Assembly (NCBI RefSeq): GCF_904846075.1
Contig: NZ_CAJGZH010000003.1
Coordinates: 558,001-622,000 of the forward strand
Source of the DNA: Psychrobacter glacincola
GTDB taxonomy: Bacteria > Pseudomonadota > Gammaproteobacteria > Pseudomonadales > Moraxellaceae
Length of the DNA stretch: 64,000 nucleotides
Reading direction: 5' to 3'
In this document: positions 8,647-17,691 of the stretch, piece by piece
How positions within the stretch are numbered: the stretch's first letter is position 1
Layout: each line of letters opens with the position of its first letter
Made by a program: the position numbers and the translations under genes
The notes under the pieces: generated by a model
What the model was told of the DNA's origin: nothing
Database searches by the model: none
What the model saw: only the letters and a program-made list of their open reading frames with translations

Positions 8647-9780
8647 TCACTGAGCCTTGCTATCATTTTTTACGACTTCACTCACGTAAGTTGGTAAATC
8701 CCACGCACCACCAGCAAAACCGCGACACATTCCTGAGCTGGAATCTTCCGATTTGGCAAATGTTTGACCATTCCAAACCCATATCGCATGATTCCAGCAA
8801 TCACCCAAGCCTCGATCTTTATGTGTTGCCCAAATCTCGCCATCAGAATAGTCATTGCCTGCGGTGGTGATCAGTTTTGGCTTGCTTGGTTTGTCATGAT
8901 TAATAAGCCAATAACCCGAACTCTCATTATATGCGCCTTGCCAGCACAGATGGCTAGCAAGCGTATGGGTGGCATCTACGGGTGTAAATGTCCAATTCAG
9001 TCTATCAGAACCATACTCTTGCATTCGTTGGTACACTTCGGTTTTTGGATTAATCAGCTCACAGTCTCCCATATCATCTTCAGAGCCTATAAGCTCCTTG
9101 GCATCAATATCGATCCACTTGTTTATATTGACCTGAAAGTACGCCTGTTTTGATGCAGATAGTGTCTTATTTTCTTTTTCTGAATACGAGAATGCCTTTT
9201 TGATGATTGGCTTTGGCTTAGCGGATTTCGGTATTTGCTTACTTGTGTGGTTTTGACTTACCAATGCTATTGGCGTGCCCACTCTGCCTTGTACCTCATC
9301 AAGTTTTAGCAGCACGGCACTCATACCTTTGTCGCTAATAGACCAATTTTTACCACCCGCTCTTATCTCTATCTTAGTATTTTGACGCGAATGACTCAGA
9401 AGTTGCTGAGTTTGCTTGGTGGTTAAATCATAGGCGTAACCGTCCGCATCTGCCTGTATCTCGCCATAGTTCTTACCATTTAACCAAAGCTCAGCCTCGG
9501 TATTATTCTGCTTTGGAACCTCTGGTAAAAACTGTACTGTGGCACTTGGTAAAGAAACTTTAGGTAATACTGTGAGCAATATTGAGGCAGAAGTATCTAA
9601 CTGATCCTCCTCTGCATAACCTGCTGCGCGACAAGTCAATGTATTATCACAAACCACCTGCCAATCATCCTGCACAAAGCCCCACCCTTCAAATGGCGTA
9701 CCATAGGTAGCATGAGCTGGTAGGGACGTCAATGGCAGCAAGCCCATCATAGCGCTGAGCAAAATCGTTAATTTTTTCAC
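8647..9780 (-). CDS. DUF1176 domain-containing exported protein
   Basis: A 377-aa protein with a clear Sec signal peptide (about 1-24, ending PAHA). The mature start, FVQDDWQVVCDNTLTCRAAGY, is typical of DUF1176 proteins, which are periplasmic and of unknown role. The C-terminal half has several conserved-looking Trp/Cys stretches (LASHLCWQGAYN, GLGDCWNHAIWVWNG) compatible with disulfides. It lies 37 bp downstream of cmoB in the same direction, so it may be cotranscribed with cmoAB, though no functional link is evident. Confidence 0.8.
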   Translation of the reverse strand: MKKLTILLSAMMGLLPLTSLPAHATYGTPFEGWGFVQDDWQVVCDNTLTCRAAGYAEEDQLDTSASILLTVLPKVSLPSATVQFLPEVPKQNNTEAELWLNGKNYGEIQADADGYAYDLTTKQTQQLLSHSRQNTKIEIRAGGKNWSISDKGMSAVLLKLDEVQGRVGTPIALVSQNHTSKQIPKSAKPKPIIKKAFSYSEKENKTLSASKQAYFQVNINKWIDIDAKELIGSEDDMGDCELINPKTEVYQRMQEYGSDRLNWTFTPVDATHTLASHLCWQGAYNESSGYWLINHDKPSKPKLITTAGNDYSDGEIWATHKDRGLGDCWNHAIWVWNGQTFAKSEDSSSGMCRGFAGGAWDLPTYVSEVVKNDSKAQ

Positions 9781-9817
9781 TGTCCATATTCCTTATGAGT
9801 GATACAGTACGCACGCG

Positions 9818-10879
9818 CTACTTTTTGGCAATCAAAGTTGCACGCATCGGCGCAGGATAGCCTTCAAGCGTTTTGCTAGTATCATTAGGATCTAAGAAGT
9901 CGGCCAGCGAATGATAAGTCATCCATTCCGTTTTACGCTGCTCATCGATAGAAGTCGTTGCCACATCGACACAACGTACCTCTGAGAATCCAGCTTTTTC
10001 TAGCCAGCCTGTCAATGCCGCGACTGATGGTAAAAAATACACATTATTCATCTGGGCATAGCGGTCATGTGGCACCAGTACGGTATTGGCATCACCTTCG
10101 ATAACCAAGGTTTCAAGCACCAGCTCACCGCCTTTGACCAACTGCCCTTTAAGCTGTTGTAAATGCTCAAACGGCGATTGGCGATGATAGAGCACACCCA
10201 TGCTAAATACGGTATCAAATAATTGGCTATGCTCGGGCAAGGCTTCAAGTGGTACGGGGATATAATGCGTTCTATAGCTATCAGCAGCCCCGACAAAATG
10301 CCGAATCGCCATAAACTGATGATAAAACAAGCAAGACGGATCAATGATAATGACTGTATCCGCGCCAGCGCCAGCCATACGCCAGCCGTGATAGCCAGAG
10401 CCACCGCCCACATCCAATACGCGACGACCTTTTAAATCCCCCAAATGCGGTGTGACCCGTTGCCACTTCCAATCACTGTGCCATTCGGTATCAATCAATA
10501 TTGGCGCGGCTTGTTGGTCTTCATTCTGACCACTATCAATTTGATTTTCGAGCTGACCACCAATTTGAAAAGGCCCTTTACGCCACGGCATGAGCTGCTT
10601 TAATAATGCCATTGTTTGTTTGCGCTGAGACTCACTAAGATTTGCCTCAATCGTCAGGACATCACTGTTTAGATCGACATTATTGACGGTTAATGTTGGC
10701 AAACGAGCGACTGACGCTTGATAAGCAGGTGCATGCGCGTAGTTGGCTTTGTCCTTGATATCATTTAACCATGTTGGCAAGCGCGTAAGCCATTCATAAG
10801 CACTCGGCTGCTGCTGGGCTAATTCTAGCAAGGTTAAATATAATGCGCGTTCGGCGTAGGTGATAGTGTTGTTAAGCAT
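9818..10879 (-). CDS. cmoB: tRNA U34 carboxymethyltransferase CmoB
   Basis: Transfers the carboxymethyl group of carboxy-SAM to 5-hydroxyuridine at tRNA position 34, giving cmo5U, which widens wobble decoding. The 353-aa protein (E. coli 323) has the Rossmann SAM-binding core VLDVGGGSGYHGWRMAGAGA, then IIDPSCLFYHQFMAIRHF and the conserved MGVLYHRQSPFEHL. The extra length is in the N-terminal region (an insert around SESQRKQ and a polar linker SGQNEDQQ). It follows cmoA with a gap of 46 bp, the classical order, so both steps of the pathway are encoded together. Confidence 0.95.
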   Translation of the reverse strand: MLNNTITYAERALYLTLLELAQQQPSAYEWLTRLPTWLNDIKDKANYAHAPAYQASVARLPTLTVNNVDLNSDVLTIEANLSESQRKQTMALLKQLMPWRKGPFQIGGQLENQIDSGQNEDQQAAPILIDTEWHSDWKWQRVTPHLGDLKGRRVLDVGGGSGYHGWRMAGAGADTVIIIDPSCLFYHQFMAIRHFVGAADSYRTHYIPVPLEALPEHSQLFDTVFSMGVLYHRQSPFEHLQQLKGQLVKGGELVLETLVIEGDANTVLVPHDRYAQMNNVYFLPSVAALTGWLEKAGFSEVRCVDVATTSIDEQRKTEWMTYHSLADFLDPNDTSKTLEGYPAPMRATLIAKK

Positions 10880-10925
10880 AAAAGCAGGTTACCGTATTGA
10901 TCAAAAAACAACTGTGTTAAAAATA

Positions 10926-11726
10926 TTATTTAAATGCCACAATAGAGACGAAGTTTAAAAACTGAAACCACGTCAGATGACGCTGAAAACCAACTTGATC
11001 TAACCGTGCATGATGCTCGTCTAAAGTATCAGTAATAAGCACGTTCTCTAGTGCATTACGCTTGCCGCTGATTTCCATTTCGGTATAACCATTGGCACGT
11101 TTAAAATCATAATAACGCTCAACTAACCATGCATCATATTGCTCATCAAAGGCATGGGTTTTTTCAGTTAATACCAGTATGCCGCCTTCGCTCAATGCTG
11201 CATAAATCTTCTCTAAGACTGCGACTCTATCGGCGGCGGGTAAAAACTGTAGCGTTAAATTCAAAATCACCATATCGCATGGCTCAAGCTCGACATCGCG
11301 AATATCAGCGGTAATGACTTCGATGTCATGCTCAGGATAATTTTCACTCAGTAGCGTGGTCGCTTCGGTCGTCATCGCTGGTGAGATATCAATCGCTTTA
11401 ATCTGCAAATCTTGCGGCTCAAACTCACCCGCCAAGGTCATGCTTGCTGCGCCAAGTGAACAGCCCAAATCATAAATGCGACTGACACGCTGACCACTAT
11501 CGCTCTGTTGACGATACTTACAATGACGACGGGCAAATATGGGCAGCATCGCCAGCACCTGACCATAACCGGGCACACTGCGACGAATCATATCGGGAAA
11601 GCAAGCCACCACTTGCTCATCAAAGGAAAAACGTGCCGCTTTATCAAGTGGCGTGGTAAACGGTTTGTCAAATAGGGTGTCGTGTTTAACAATAGCAGGC
11701 TTAGACTGACTCATGGTGCGACTCAT
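10926..11726 (-). CDS. cmoA: carboxy-S-adenosyl-L-methionine synthase CmoA
   Basis: Converts SAM and prephenate to carboxy-SAM, the donor used by CmoB. The 266-aa protein (E. coli 247) contains the family start DTLFDKP, then [22 protein letters not shown], the SAM loop [17 protein letters not shown] and the segment [15 protein letters not shown]. It is the first gene of the minus-strand cmoA-cmoB unit. Start choice: an in-frame ATG also exists at MSQSKP five residues in, so the exact N-terminus is uncertain by a few residues. Confidence 0.95.
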   Translation of the reverse strand: MSRTMSQSKPAIVKHDTLFDKPFTTPLDKAARFSFDEQVVACFPDMIRRSVPGYGQVLAMLPIFARRHCKYRQQSDSGQRVSRIYDLGCSLGAASMTLAGEFEPQDLQIKAIDISPAMTTEATTLLSENYPEHDIEVITADIRDVELEPCDMVILNLTLQFLPAADRVAVLEKIYAALSEGGILVLTEKTHAFDEQYDAWLVERYYDFKRANGYTEMEISGKRNALENVLITDTLDEHHARLDQVGFQRHLTWFQFLNFVSIVAFK

Positions 11727-11929
11727 TTTGTGATAATAGAACTTAAATTAGGAGATAAGTGATGGTCTTGCTTGTCATTATTAGCTGAAAGGGGCACGAC
11801 GTAGCAAAAGCCCATTATAACATTACTGTTTGTTACTTATCGCGGTCAGATGCCCTGCTAAGCTAAATACGTATTGCTAAGTAAGTAACACTTGGCTCAT
11901 ATTTTATATTTATAAAAATAGGAAAAATT

Positions 11930-12451
11930 ATGCAAACCATTATTTTGGGCGGTGGCTGTTTTTGGTGCACCGAATCGGTATTTTTATCCGTAAAAGGTGT
12001 GCAATCTGTCGTTTCAGGCTACATGGGCGGTGACGCTGTTTCTGCCAACTACGAAGCGGTCTGTAGTGGCAATACAGGGCACGTTGAAGTCATTAAAATC
12101 GAGTTCGATGACTCTATCGTCCCGTTAGAAGTGATACTTGATGTTTTCTTTGCCACCCATGATCCCACCACAATGGATCGTCAAGGCAATGACGTCGGTA
12201 GCCAGTACCGCAGCGTGGTTTTTTATACCGAAGAAAACCAGAAACCAACGATTGACCGCACTATCAACAAACTGCGCGATATGGGCGTCAATGTGGTCAC
12301 CGAAGTACACCCTGCCGTTGAGTTTTATCAAGCAGAAGAGACCCATCAGGATTTCTTTAATAAGAATCCAGGACAAGGGTATTGCAACTTTGCCATACCG
12401 CCAAAGCTTGCCAAATTGCGTAAAGAGTTTAGTCAATATATGGTGAGCTAA
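11930..12451 (+). CDS. msrA: peptide-methionine (S)-S-oxide reductase MsrA
   Basis: Reduces methionine-S-sulfoxide in proteins, an oxidative-damage repair enzyme of the cytoplasm. At 173 aa it is a normal single-domain length. The catalytic motif GGCFWCTESVF near the N-terminus carries the nucleophilic Cys; the signature HDPTTMDRQGNDVGSQYRS is intact, and the C-terminal AEETHQDFF and GYCNF (recycling Cys) are present. The start follows AGGAAAAATT. The gene is monocistronic, ending in a terminator. No MsrB domain or gene is adjacent. Confidence 0.96.
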   Translation: MQTIILGGGCFWCTESVFLSVKGVQSVVSGYMGGDAVSANYEAVCSGNTGHVEVIKIEFDDSIVPLEVILDVFFATHDPTTMDRQGNDVGSQYRSVVFYTEENQKPTIDRTINKLRDMGVNVVTEVHPAVEFYQAEETHQDFFNKNPGQGYCNFAIPPKLAKLRKEFSQYMVS

Positions 12452-12508
12452 ACCACAAATGAAGATATTTTTTATTTAGAATAAAAAAATATCTTAGCAT
12501 TTCATTAT

Positions 12509-12544
12509 AGCCAAACGCTTATTGTATGAGCGTTTGGCTTTTTA
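12509..12544 (+). terminator. rho-independent terminator after msrA
   Basis: AGCCAAACGCT pairs perfectly with AGCGTTTGGCT across a 9-nt loop and is followed by TTTTT. A weaker A/T hairpin (AAGATATTTTTTAT and complement) just precedes it. Confidence 0.88.
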
Positions 12545-12621
12545 ACATCTTTAGCATTCTCACTCAAACAGTTATGATAGAAACAACTCAAATATAACCC
12601 TCAACGAATAAAGGCGAAGGT

Positions 12622-13275
12622 ATGAACGCTGAATTTTGGCACAGCCGCTGGCAAGAGAAACGCATTGGCTTTAATCAGTCTGCGGTGAATCTATTATTAA
12701 TAAATTACTTTAAGCAGTTAAACCTGCCAGCTGGTAGCCGTGTCTTTGTCCCTCTTTGCGGTAAATCGATTGATATGGCTTGGCTGGCAGCGCAAAGCTA
12801 CGACGTCGTAGGCGTTGAATTGGTGGAAACAGCTGTACAAGCATTCTTTACTGAGCAAAATATCTCCCCTACTGTGCACCAGCATGTAGACAATTCAGCG
12901 ATTAAATACTATCAAGGTCAGTTGTCAGGACAAACCATTACCTTATGGGTTGCTGATATTTTTGCACTGTCATCTGAGGATATCGGATCTGTAAAGGCGG
13001 TGTATGATAAAGCCGCATTGATTGCGCTGCCAGAAAATATGCGTACGAAGTATAGCGAGCATATACGTAAAATAAGTGGTCATGCACCACAATTTATCAT
13101 CACTCTCACTTATGACCAAAGCAAAAAAGCGGGACCGCCGTTCTCTATCAGTAGCGAGCAAATACAGCAATATTATGGCGATAACTATCATATCAGCGAA
13201 CTGACGAGTGAACTTACTTCTATAGGATCGGCACCTGAGCTAACAGCCTCTGAGCATGTTTGGCTATTGAAATGA
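12622..13275 (+). CDS. tpm: thiopurine S-methyltransferase
   Basis: SAM-dependent methyltransferase acting on thiols and, in related bacteria, on selenium or tellurium compounds. The 217-aa length and the opening FWHSRWQEKRIGFNQSAVN are diagnostic for the bacterial TPMT family. VFVPLCGKSIDMAWLA is the SAM-binding segment, followed by VVGVELVETAVQAFF, and DKAALIALPENMRTKY is conserved. The start ATG follows AAAGGCGAAGGT. The next gene, DUF1499, begins 81 bp downstream in the same direction. The physiological substrate is not predictable. Confidence 0.93.
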   Translation: MNAEFWHSRWQEKRIGFNQSAVNLLLINYFKQLNLPAGSRVFVPLCGKSIDMAWLAAQSYDVVGVELVETAVQAFFTEQNISPTVHQHVDNSAIKYYQGQLSGQTITLWVADIFALSSEDIGSVKAVYDKAALIALPENMRTKYSEHIRKISGHAPQFIITLTYDQSKKAGPPFSISSEQIQQYYGDNYHISELTSELTSIGSAPELTASEHVWLLK

Positions 13276-13356
13276 GTGGTTAAAAAATGAAATAAGTCGT
13301 TAATAAAGCCGTTTGCGTAGCGATTAATCAGTACTAAATTATGATGGAGAAATTGA

Positions 13357-14070
13357 ATGAAAATATTAGTTGGGCTGATAAGTTTAATCTCTATTTTACT
13401 AGCCACGCTCGCAGGTCCGCTGTACAAGTTTGGCTTAATCGATTTAGCGACTGCGTTTGCAGGGTTTAAGTTTGGTGTATTTACTGGTATCGCAGCATTG
13501 GTACTATTAGTCATACAGCTTTTATTTAAACGAGACACGGCTAGCATTGGTAGCGTATTAACATCAGCAGCGCTTGCTATCATTGCCATTGCTATTCCAC
13601 TAAGCATGATGAATAGCGCTAAAAATGTACCGCCCATTCACGATATTTCAACCGACCTAGTGAATCCACCTGAATTTGTGGCCATTGCCCCACTGCGCGC
13701 TGACGCACCAAACCCAGTTGAGTATGCAGGTGTAGAGACTGCAACGCAGCAGCGTGCCGCCTACCCTGAATTACAAACATTACGCTATAGCCAGTCAAAA
13801 TCTGAGTTGGTTGGGGCAACCAAACAAGCCATCGATAATTTAGGTTGGGAGCTTGTCAATATCGATGCGGATAAAGGCATCATTGAAGCGACAGATACGA
13901 CTGCTTGGTTCGGTTTTAAAGATGATGTCGTCGTGCGTATCACGGATAACAGTAGTGAACGTCTAGTAGATATTCGTAGCAAGTCACGGGTTGGTGGGAG
14001 CGATTTGGGCAAAAATTCTGAGCGTATTCATGACTTTATTAATGAGTTGGATGGGGTTTTGGGCGAGTGA
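13357..14070 (+). CDS. DUF1499 domain-containing membrane protein
   Basis: A 237-aa protein with three predicted membrane segments (about 3-25, 35-56 and 64-84), then a soluble DUF1499 domain (about 95-235) that includes YPELQTLRYSQSKSELVGAT, GWELVNIDADKGIIEATDTT and the ending SRVGGSDLGKNSERIHDFI. The function of the family is unknown. The start ATG has GATGGAGAAATTGA upstream, a reasonable ribosome binding site. It sits 81 bp after tpm and may be cotranscribed with it. Confidence 0.85.
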   Translation: MKILVGLISLISILLATLAGPLYKFGLIDLATAFAGFKFGVFTGIAALVLLVIQLLFKRDTASIGSVLTSAALAIIAIAIPLSMMNSAKNVPPIHDISTDLVNPPEFVAIAPLRADAPNPVEYAGVETATQQRAAYPELQTLRYSQSKSELVGATKQAIDNLGWELVNIDADKGIIEATDTTAWFGFKDDVVVRITDNSSERLVDIRSKSRVGGSDLGKNSERIHDFINELDGVLGE

Positions 14071-14312
14071 TTAGATTAGGTTTTAAATGAAGTAGAAATG
14101 ATTAATTGGATATTTTTAGCACTTTATCCATTTTAGCCTATCTATCCTAAATCTTAAACCCTCTCTCAACCTCACGCCATCGTCAATTTATAGTAACAGC
14201 TTACTTCGATACCTTTTCTTTACCCATGAGATTGGTTACTCTAAGTCCATACTGCACCAATCCGCTTTGCTTTCTCTTTTAATAACTATTTCAACGTTTA
14301 TAGGATATTTTC

Positions 14313-15794
14313 ATGCGTTTGACTCCAGTTTCTACTTTATCGTTACTCAGCCTTGCTGTTGGGCTGAGTTTTGCTAGCACTGCTCAAGCAGCCAAACCTC
14401 CAGCGCCAAACTTATCTAATGCCGAGTTTCAACAATGCTTAGACGGTTTGAAAAACTCTAGCAAATTTCGAGGGGTTGATAGCTCTACTTTTAATAACTA
14501 TCGCCCTAGCCAGCCGGATCCTAGCGTGATTCAGTCATTGAATTATCAGCCAGAATTTCAAAAAGACGTTTGGGATTATTTATCTTCATTGGTCGATAAA
14601 GAGCGTGTAGAAGATGGCATCCGTGCCAAGCGCCAATGGGCGGATACGCTACGTCAAATTGAATCACGCTATGGCGTCAAAGCCGAGCACGTACTAGGTG
14701 TATGGGGTGTTGAGTCAAATTTTGGGCAGACATTGGGCAAAAAACCTTTGTTTGAGTCTCTAGCGACGCTGTCTTGTTTTGATCGCCGTCAGAGCTATTT
14801 CCAAGGTGAATACGCTAATGCGCTAAAAATCGTCCAAAACGGTGATATCGCGCCAAGTGATATGACTGGCTCATGGGCAGGCGCTTTTGGTCAAACGCAA
14901 TTTATGCCAAGTACTTTTTTAGAGCTGGCAGTCGATTTTGATGGCGATGGTCGCCGTGATTTGGTCAATAGTGTGCCTGACGCGCTAGCCTCTACCGCAA
15001 ACTTCTTAGATAAGCGCGGCTATCGCACGGGCGAGCCTTGGGGTTACGAAGTCAAGCTGCCCAGTGGATTTTGGGCAGCGTCTGACCGTAAAAACAAGAA
15101 GTCTATCAGCCACTGGCGCAATCAAGGTATCACGCTCGCCAATGGCAGTCCATTGCCAAACGATTTGAGTAGCGCTGGGTTATTATTACCCGCTAGCAAA
15201 GATGGTCCTGCTTTCTTAGTCGGTAAAAACTTTGATACGTTTTATTCTTATAATGCGTCAGAAAATTATGCATTGGCAATCGCCCATTTATCAGACTTAA
15301 TCACTAAAGAGGACAGCAGCAAAACTGACTTTGTCACGGCATGGCCTACCGATGACCCTGGTATCAGTCGCCAGCAAGCCAAAGATATCCAGCAAGCGTT
15401 ATTGAACGCGGGTTACGATATTGGTGGTGTTGATGGCATTATTGGCGACAATACCCGTATCGCGATTCAGCAATACCAATCTAGTCGGGGTATCTTGCCA
15501 GCGGATGGCCGCGCAGGACAGAAATTCTACCGCGCAATCATTGGAGATGCTGGAAACACAGTCCCGAAAAGCACGCAATACGGCAATCAATACGGACAGC
15601 CGTCGAATAGCCAGCCTTTAAACCCTGCCTCTGCTGATCGCATGGGACAGCTGATTCAGCAGCAAACGAGTACTCCTAATACTTACTCGACGCAGCCTTC
15701 TACACAATCACCTACCTCTGGTAACACACGCTATCGCCGTGTCATCGGTAGCGACGGTGTGGTGAAGCTCGTTCGTGTTGACGAAGGTTCTTAG
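14313..15794 (+). CDS. lytic murein transglycosylase, MltB family, with peptidoglycan-binding domain
   Basis: Cleaves the glycan strands of murein to 1,6-anhydro-MurNAc ends in the periplasm. The 493-aa protein has a Sec signal peptide (about 1-26, TAQA), an SLT_2/MltB catalytic domain (about 35-340) with the catalytic Glu134 in GVWGVESNFG, and WAGAFGQTQFMPSTFLE. A PG_binding_1 domain follows at about 350-412 (QQALLNAGYDIGGVDGIIGD). The tail is Gln/Ser/Thr-rich and low-complexity. It lacks a lipobox, so it is soluble, unlike E. coli MltB. The anhydro-muropeptides it makes are recycled by AnmK, encoded at 45.7 kb. Confidence 0.93.
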   Translation: MRLTPVSTLSLLSLAVGLSFASTAQAAKPPAPNLSNAEFQQCLDGLKNSSKFRGVDSSTFNNYRPSQPDPSVIQSLNYQPEFQKDVWDYLSSLVDKERVEDGIRAKRQWADTLRQIESRYGVKAEHVLGVWGVESNFGQTLGKKPLFESLATLSCFDRRQSYFQGEYANALKIVQNGDIAPSDMTGSWAGAFGQTQFMPSTFLELAVDFDGDGRRDLVNSVPDALASTANFLDKRGYRTGEPWGYEVKLPSGFWAASDRKNKKSISHWRNQGITLANGSPLPNDLSSAGLLLPASKDGPAFLVGKNFDTFYSYNASENYALAIAHLSDLITKEDSSKTDFVTAWPTDDPGISRQQAKDIQQALLNAGYDIGGVDGIIGDNTRIAIQQYQSSRGILPADGRAGQKFYRAIIGDAGNTVPKSTQYGNQYGQPSNSQPLNPASADRMGQLIQQQTSTPNTYSTQPSTQSPTSGNTRYRRVIGSDGVVKLVRVDEGS

Positions 15795-15859
15795 TATTCC
15801 GCGGATGTATCTTAGGTTAAGCACATACTAGACTAAGTACGCCCTAGATTAAGCACATA

Positions 15860-15893
15860 AAAAAAGCCACGTTAATAATAACGTGGCTTTTTT
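15860..15893. terminator. bidirectional terminator
   Basis: AAAAAAGCCACGTTA pairs exactly with its complement over a 4-nt loop, with T-runs both ways, between the convergent transglycosylase gene and the 99-aa hypothetical gene. Confidence 0.88.
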
Positions 15894-15931
15894 CATAGGG
15901 TTTACTTTTTACTTTTTAGTCAATTTTTAAC

Positions 15932-16231
15932 TTAAACGATCGGTGGTGGGTTCGGTTTACCATTATCACCATCCCAGTTCTCACGTGCTTTTTCATCTAG
16001 ATCAGCAGGCGTTTTTGGTTCCCACTTGCCGTTTTCTTTCCAAGTAGCATCACCCCAATCAGCATCTTCTTCTTTTCTGTCCAAGTCTTTGTAAGCTTGG
16101 CTAGGGTCGATACCGCGACGTTTCATGTCCGCTACTTGCTCTTCTAATGTATGAAACTGCTCGGCAGCATGCATAGATTCTTCTAAGCCATCAAGCTCTT
16201 TTTTTAATGCATCGTTTTTAGCGTTACTCAT
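15932..16231 (-). CDS. hypothetical protein, highly charged, 99 aa
   Basis: Not recognised. A soluble, hydrophilic, acidic protein: the N-terminal half is predicted helical and possibly coiled-coil (KKELDGLEESMHAAEQFHTL), and the second half is rich in Asp, Glu, Trp and Pro (ADWGDATWKENGKWEPK) and ends in PNPPPIV. The reading frame is well formed, and the ATG has AGGAGAGCACCTG upstream (AGGAG at 12 bp or GAG closer), supporting translation. It ends just upstream of a shared bidirectional terminator, so it is probably monocistronic. Confidence 0.7.
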   Translation of the reverse strand: MSNAKNDALKKELDGLEESMHAAEQFHTLEEQVADMKRRGIDPSQAYKDLDRKEEDADWGDATWKENGKWEPKTPADLDEKARENWDGDNGKPNPPPIV

Positions 16232-16448
16232 CAGGTGCTCTCCTTAGTCAGTATTATTATGCGATTTATATGTATACAATATATACGTCAGTAATTTTAA
16301 TATAAATAATGTATTTATTATCAATCTCTGATTAGTCTCAATATTACCAGTCTTAAATGGATTCACAACCGTTGACGCGTATGCTTTGTATTACAAAACG
16401 TAGTCACAGCCACACGTGTGCTCATTACAGCAGATAGGCTATGACTAC

Positions 16449-16488
16449 TTTTAAATGAGGAAGGCAGGTTTTAAATGAGGAAGGCAGG
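16449..16488. repeat. 20-bp tandem duplication
   Basis: TTTTAAATGAGGAAGGCAGG occurs twice in direct, perfect succession, in the gap between the 99-aa gene and the DUF4062-like gene. Confidence 0.95.
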
Positions 16489-16512
16489 AATATTATTAGT
16501 GCAAAATACGAA

Positions 16513-17511
16513 TCATTGGGAGTTATGATGGACTTCGTTCAATAGATTTTTTGCATGAAAGGTCAGCTTCCAAAGTTCTTGCGAGACACGAGTGCCATAG
16601 GTTGTGAGCTGGATCCAGTTTGCACCCACTAGCTGACGTTGTAGCTGGTTCAAATCATCTTGAGAAATTTGGCAGCGCGAGACGGCATGGACATTCGGCA
16701 TCTCTTTTTTGATGTCTTGCTCAGCTTTTGACGCTATCAAGCGATTCACAGCATTTTGCAAGCCATAGCTCGAAAAGGTCGCTGGTATTTTCATCAAGGC
16801 GATCAATATCTCTTGCCATGTCAAGGTCATGGGTCTGGTAACATCAGTCAGGTTGCCACCTGCATAAGCTTGAGCGCTATATTGAATATCAAAAGCTTCT
16901 AACAATACAATTGGCTTACTCACATCATCAGAGACGAATTCATCAGCAGGTGGGCTATTGTCCTTTAGCGTTTTGTCAGTAGACAATAGATCTGCAAACC
17001 GTTCCGCCACGGTTTGCTTGCTAAATTTAATCATTTCCTCATTGGCTCTCAGCCATCCACCAACGACCTGATGATTGGTCACTGTGTTATAGTAAGCTTG
17101 TACAAGTAATGGCTCAATATCCGTTTCTGTATCATAATAATATATCGTATTGTCCTGCCGAGTTACCGACTTAATAAATTCTTGCAGTTGACGACTGATA
17201 CTCGCATCTGGATGATGATTTTTGATTAAGATGAGTAACGGTTTGAGCTTGGCTTTGGCATTCAAATAGCTCAAATGCATTTGGCTAACGCCATTCCTTT
17301 GCACGGTGCCATAACTGTCTCCAATGAGCATCAGTGCATAATCGCAGGAGTCAATACATTGTCGACCATATAGCGATGCTTTTGGCAATTGGCTCGACAC
17401 ATCGTAGGTCAAGAAAGCCCGCGACTGAAAAAATATCGCCAAGCTGTCCAAGACCAACAATTGATCATTGTCAGCGCATATGATGTGAATATGATAGCGA
17501 CGGTTTGGCAC
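16513..17511 (-). CDS. DUF4062-like domain protein, function unknown
   Basis: 332 aa from the chosen start. The N-terminal region (about 5-125) has the pattern of DUF4062: a strand/helix opening (HIHIICADNDQLLVLDSL), then CIDSCDYALMLIGDSYGTV and SYLNAKAKLKPLLILIKNH, matching the family's usual CDYF-IG-RYG and EY-A---PLL-F layout. DUF4062 is often fused to NTPases or to defence-type effectors, but no second enzymatic domain is recognised here. The C-terminal half (about 230-325) looks helical, with a winged-helix flavour (LNQLQRQLVGANWIQLTTYG). I chose the GTG at 17511 because GAGGTG lies just upstream at 17515-17520; the longer frame from 17583 would be encoded by tandem repeats. Residues are diverged from the consensus, so the family call is moderate. 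Confidence 0.65.
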   Translation of the reverse strand: MPNRRYHIHIICADNDQLLVLDSLAIFFQSRAFLTYDVSSQLPKASLYGRQCIDSCDYALMLIGDSYGTVQRNGVSQMHLSYLNAKAKLKPLLILIKNHHPDASISRQLQEFIKSVTRQDNTIYYYDTETDIEPLLVQAYYNTVTNHQVVGGWLRANEEMIKFSKQTVAERFADLLSTDKTLKDNSPPADEFVSDDVSKPIVLLEAFDIQYSAQAYAGGNLTDVTRPMTLTWQEILIALMKIPATFSSYGLQNAVNRLIASKAEQDIKKEMPNVHAVSRCQISQDDLNQLQRQLVGANWIQLTTYGTRVSQELWKLTFHAKNLLNEVHHNSQ

Positions 17512-17534
17512 AATCACCTCTAAGCTTAGGTCAT

Positions 17535-17564
17535 GACATAGAATAATATGACATAGAATAATAT
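17535..17564. repeat. 15-bp tandem duplication upstream of the DUF4062-like gene
   Basis: GACATAGAATAATAT occurs twice in perfect succession, followed by a degraded third unit (GATATAAAATAG). It lies just upstream of the ribosome binding site of the minus-strand gene, in its leader or promoter. Confidence 0.93.
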
Positions 17565-17691
17565 GATATAAAATAGAGCACAAATATCTTGTGTTGCACA
17601 GCCTAGCATAATCTTATAAAAATAAGCTCAATTTATTTTTAATATATCAATATTATGGTTATGGGTTTGATATAAACACCTTTAGCGGCGC

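Noticed and set aside
17512..17583. 24-residue upstream extension of the DUF4062-like gene
   Set aside because: Encoded by a tandem duplication; the GTG at 17511 has a good GAGGTG site just upstream.
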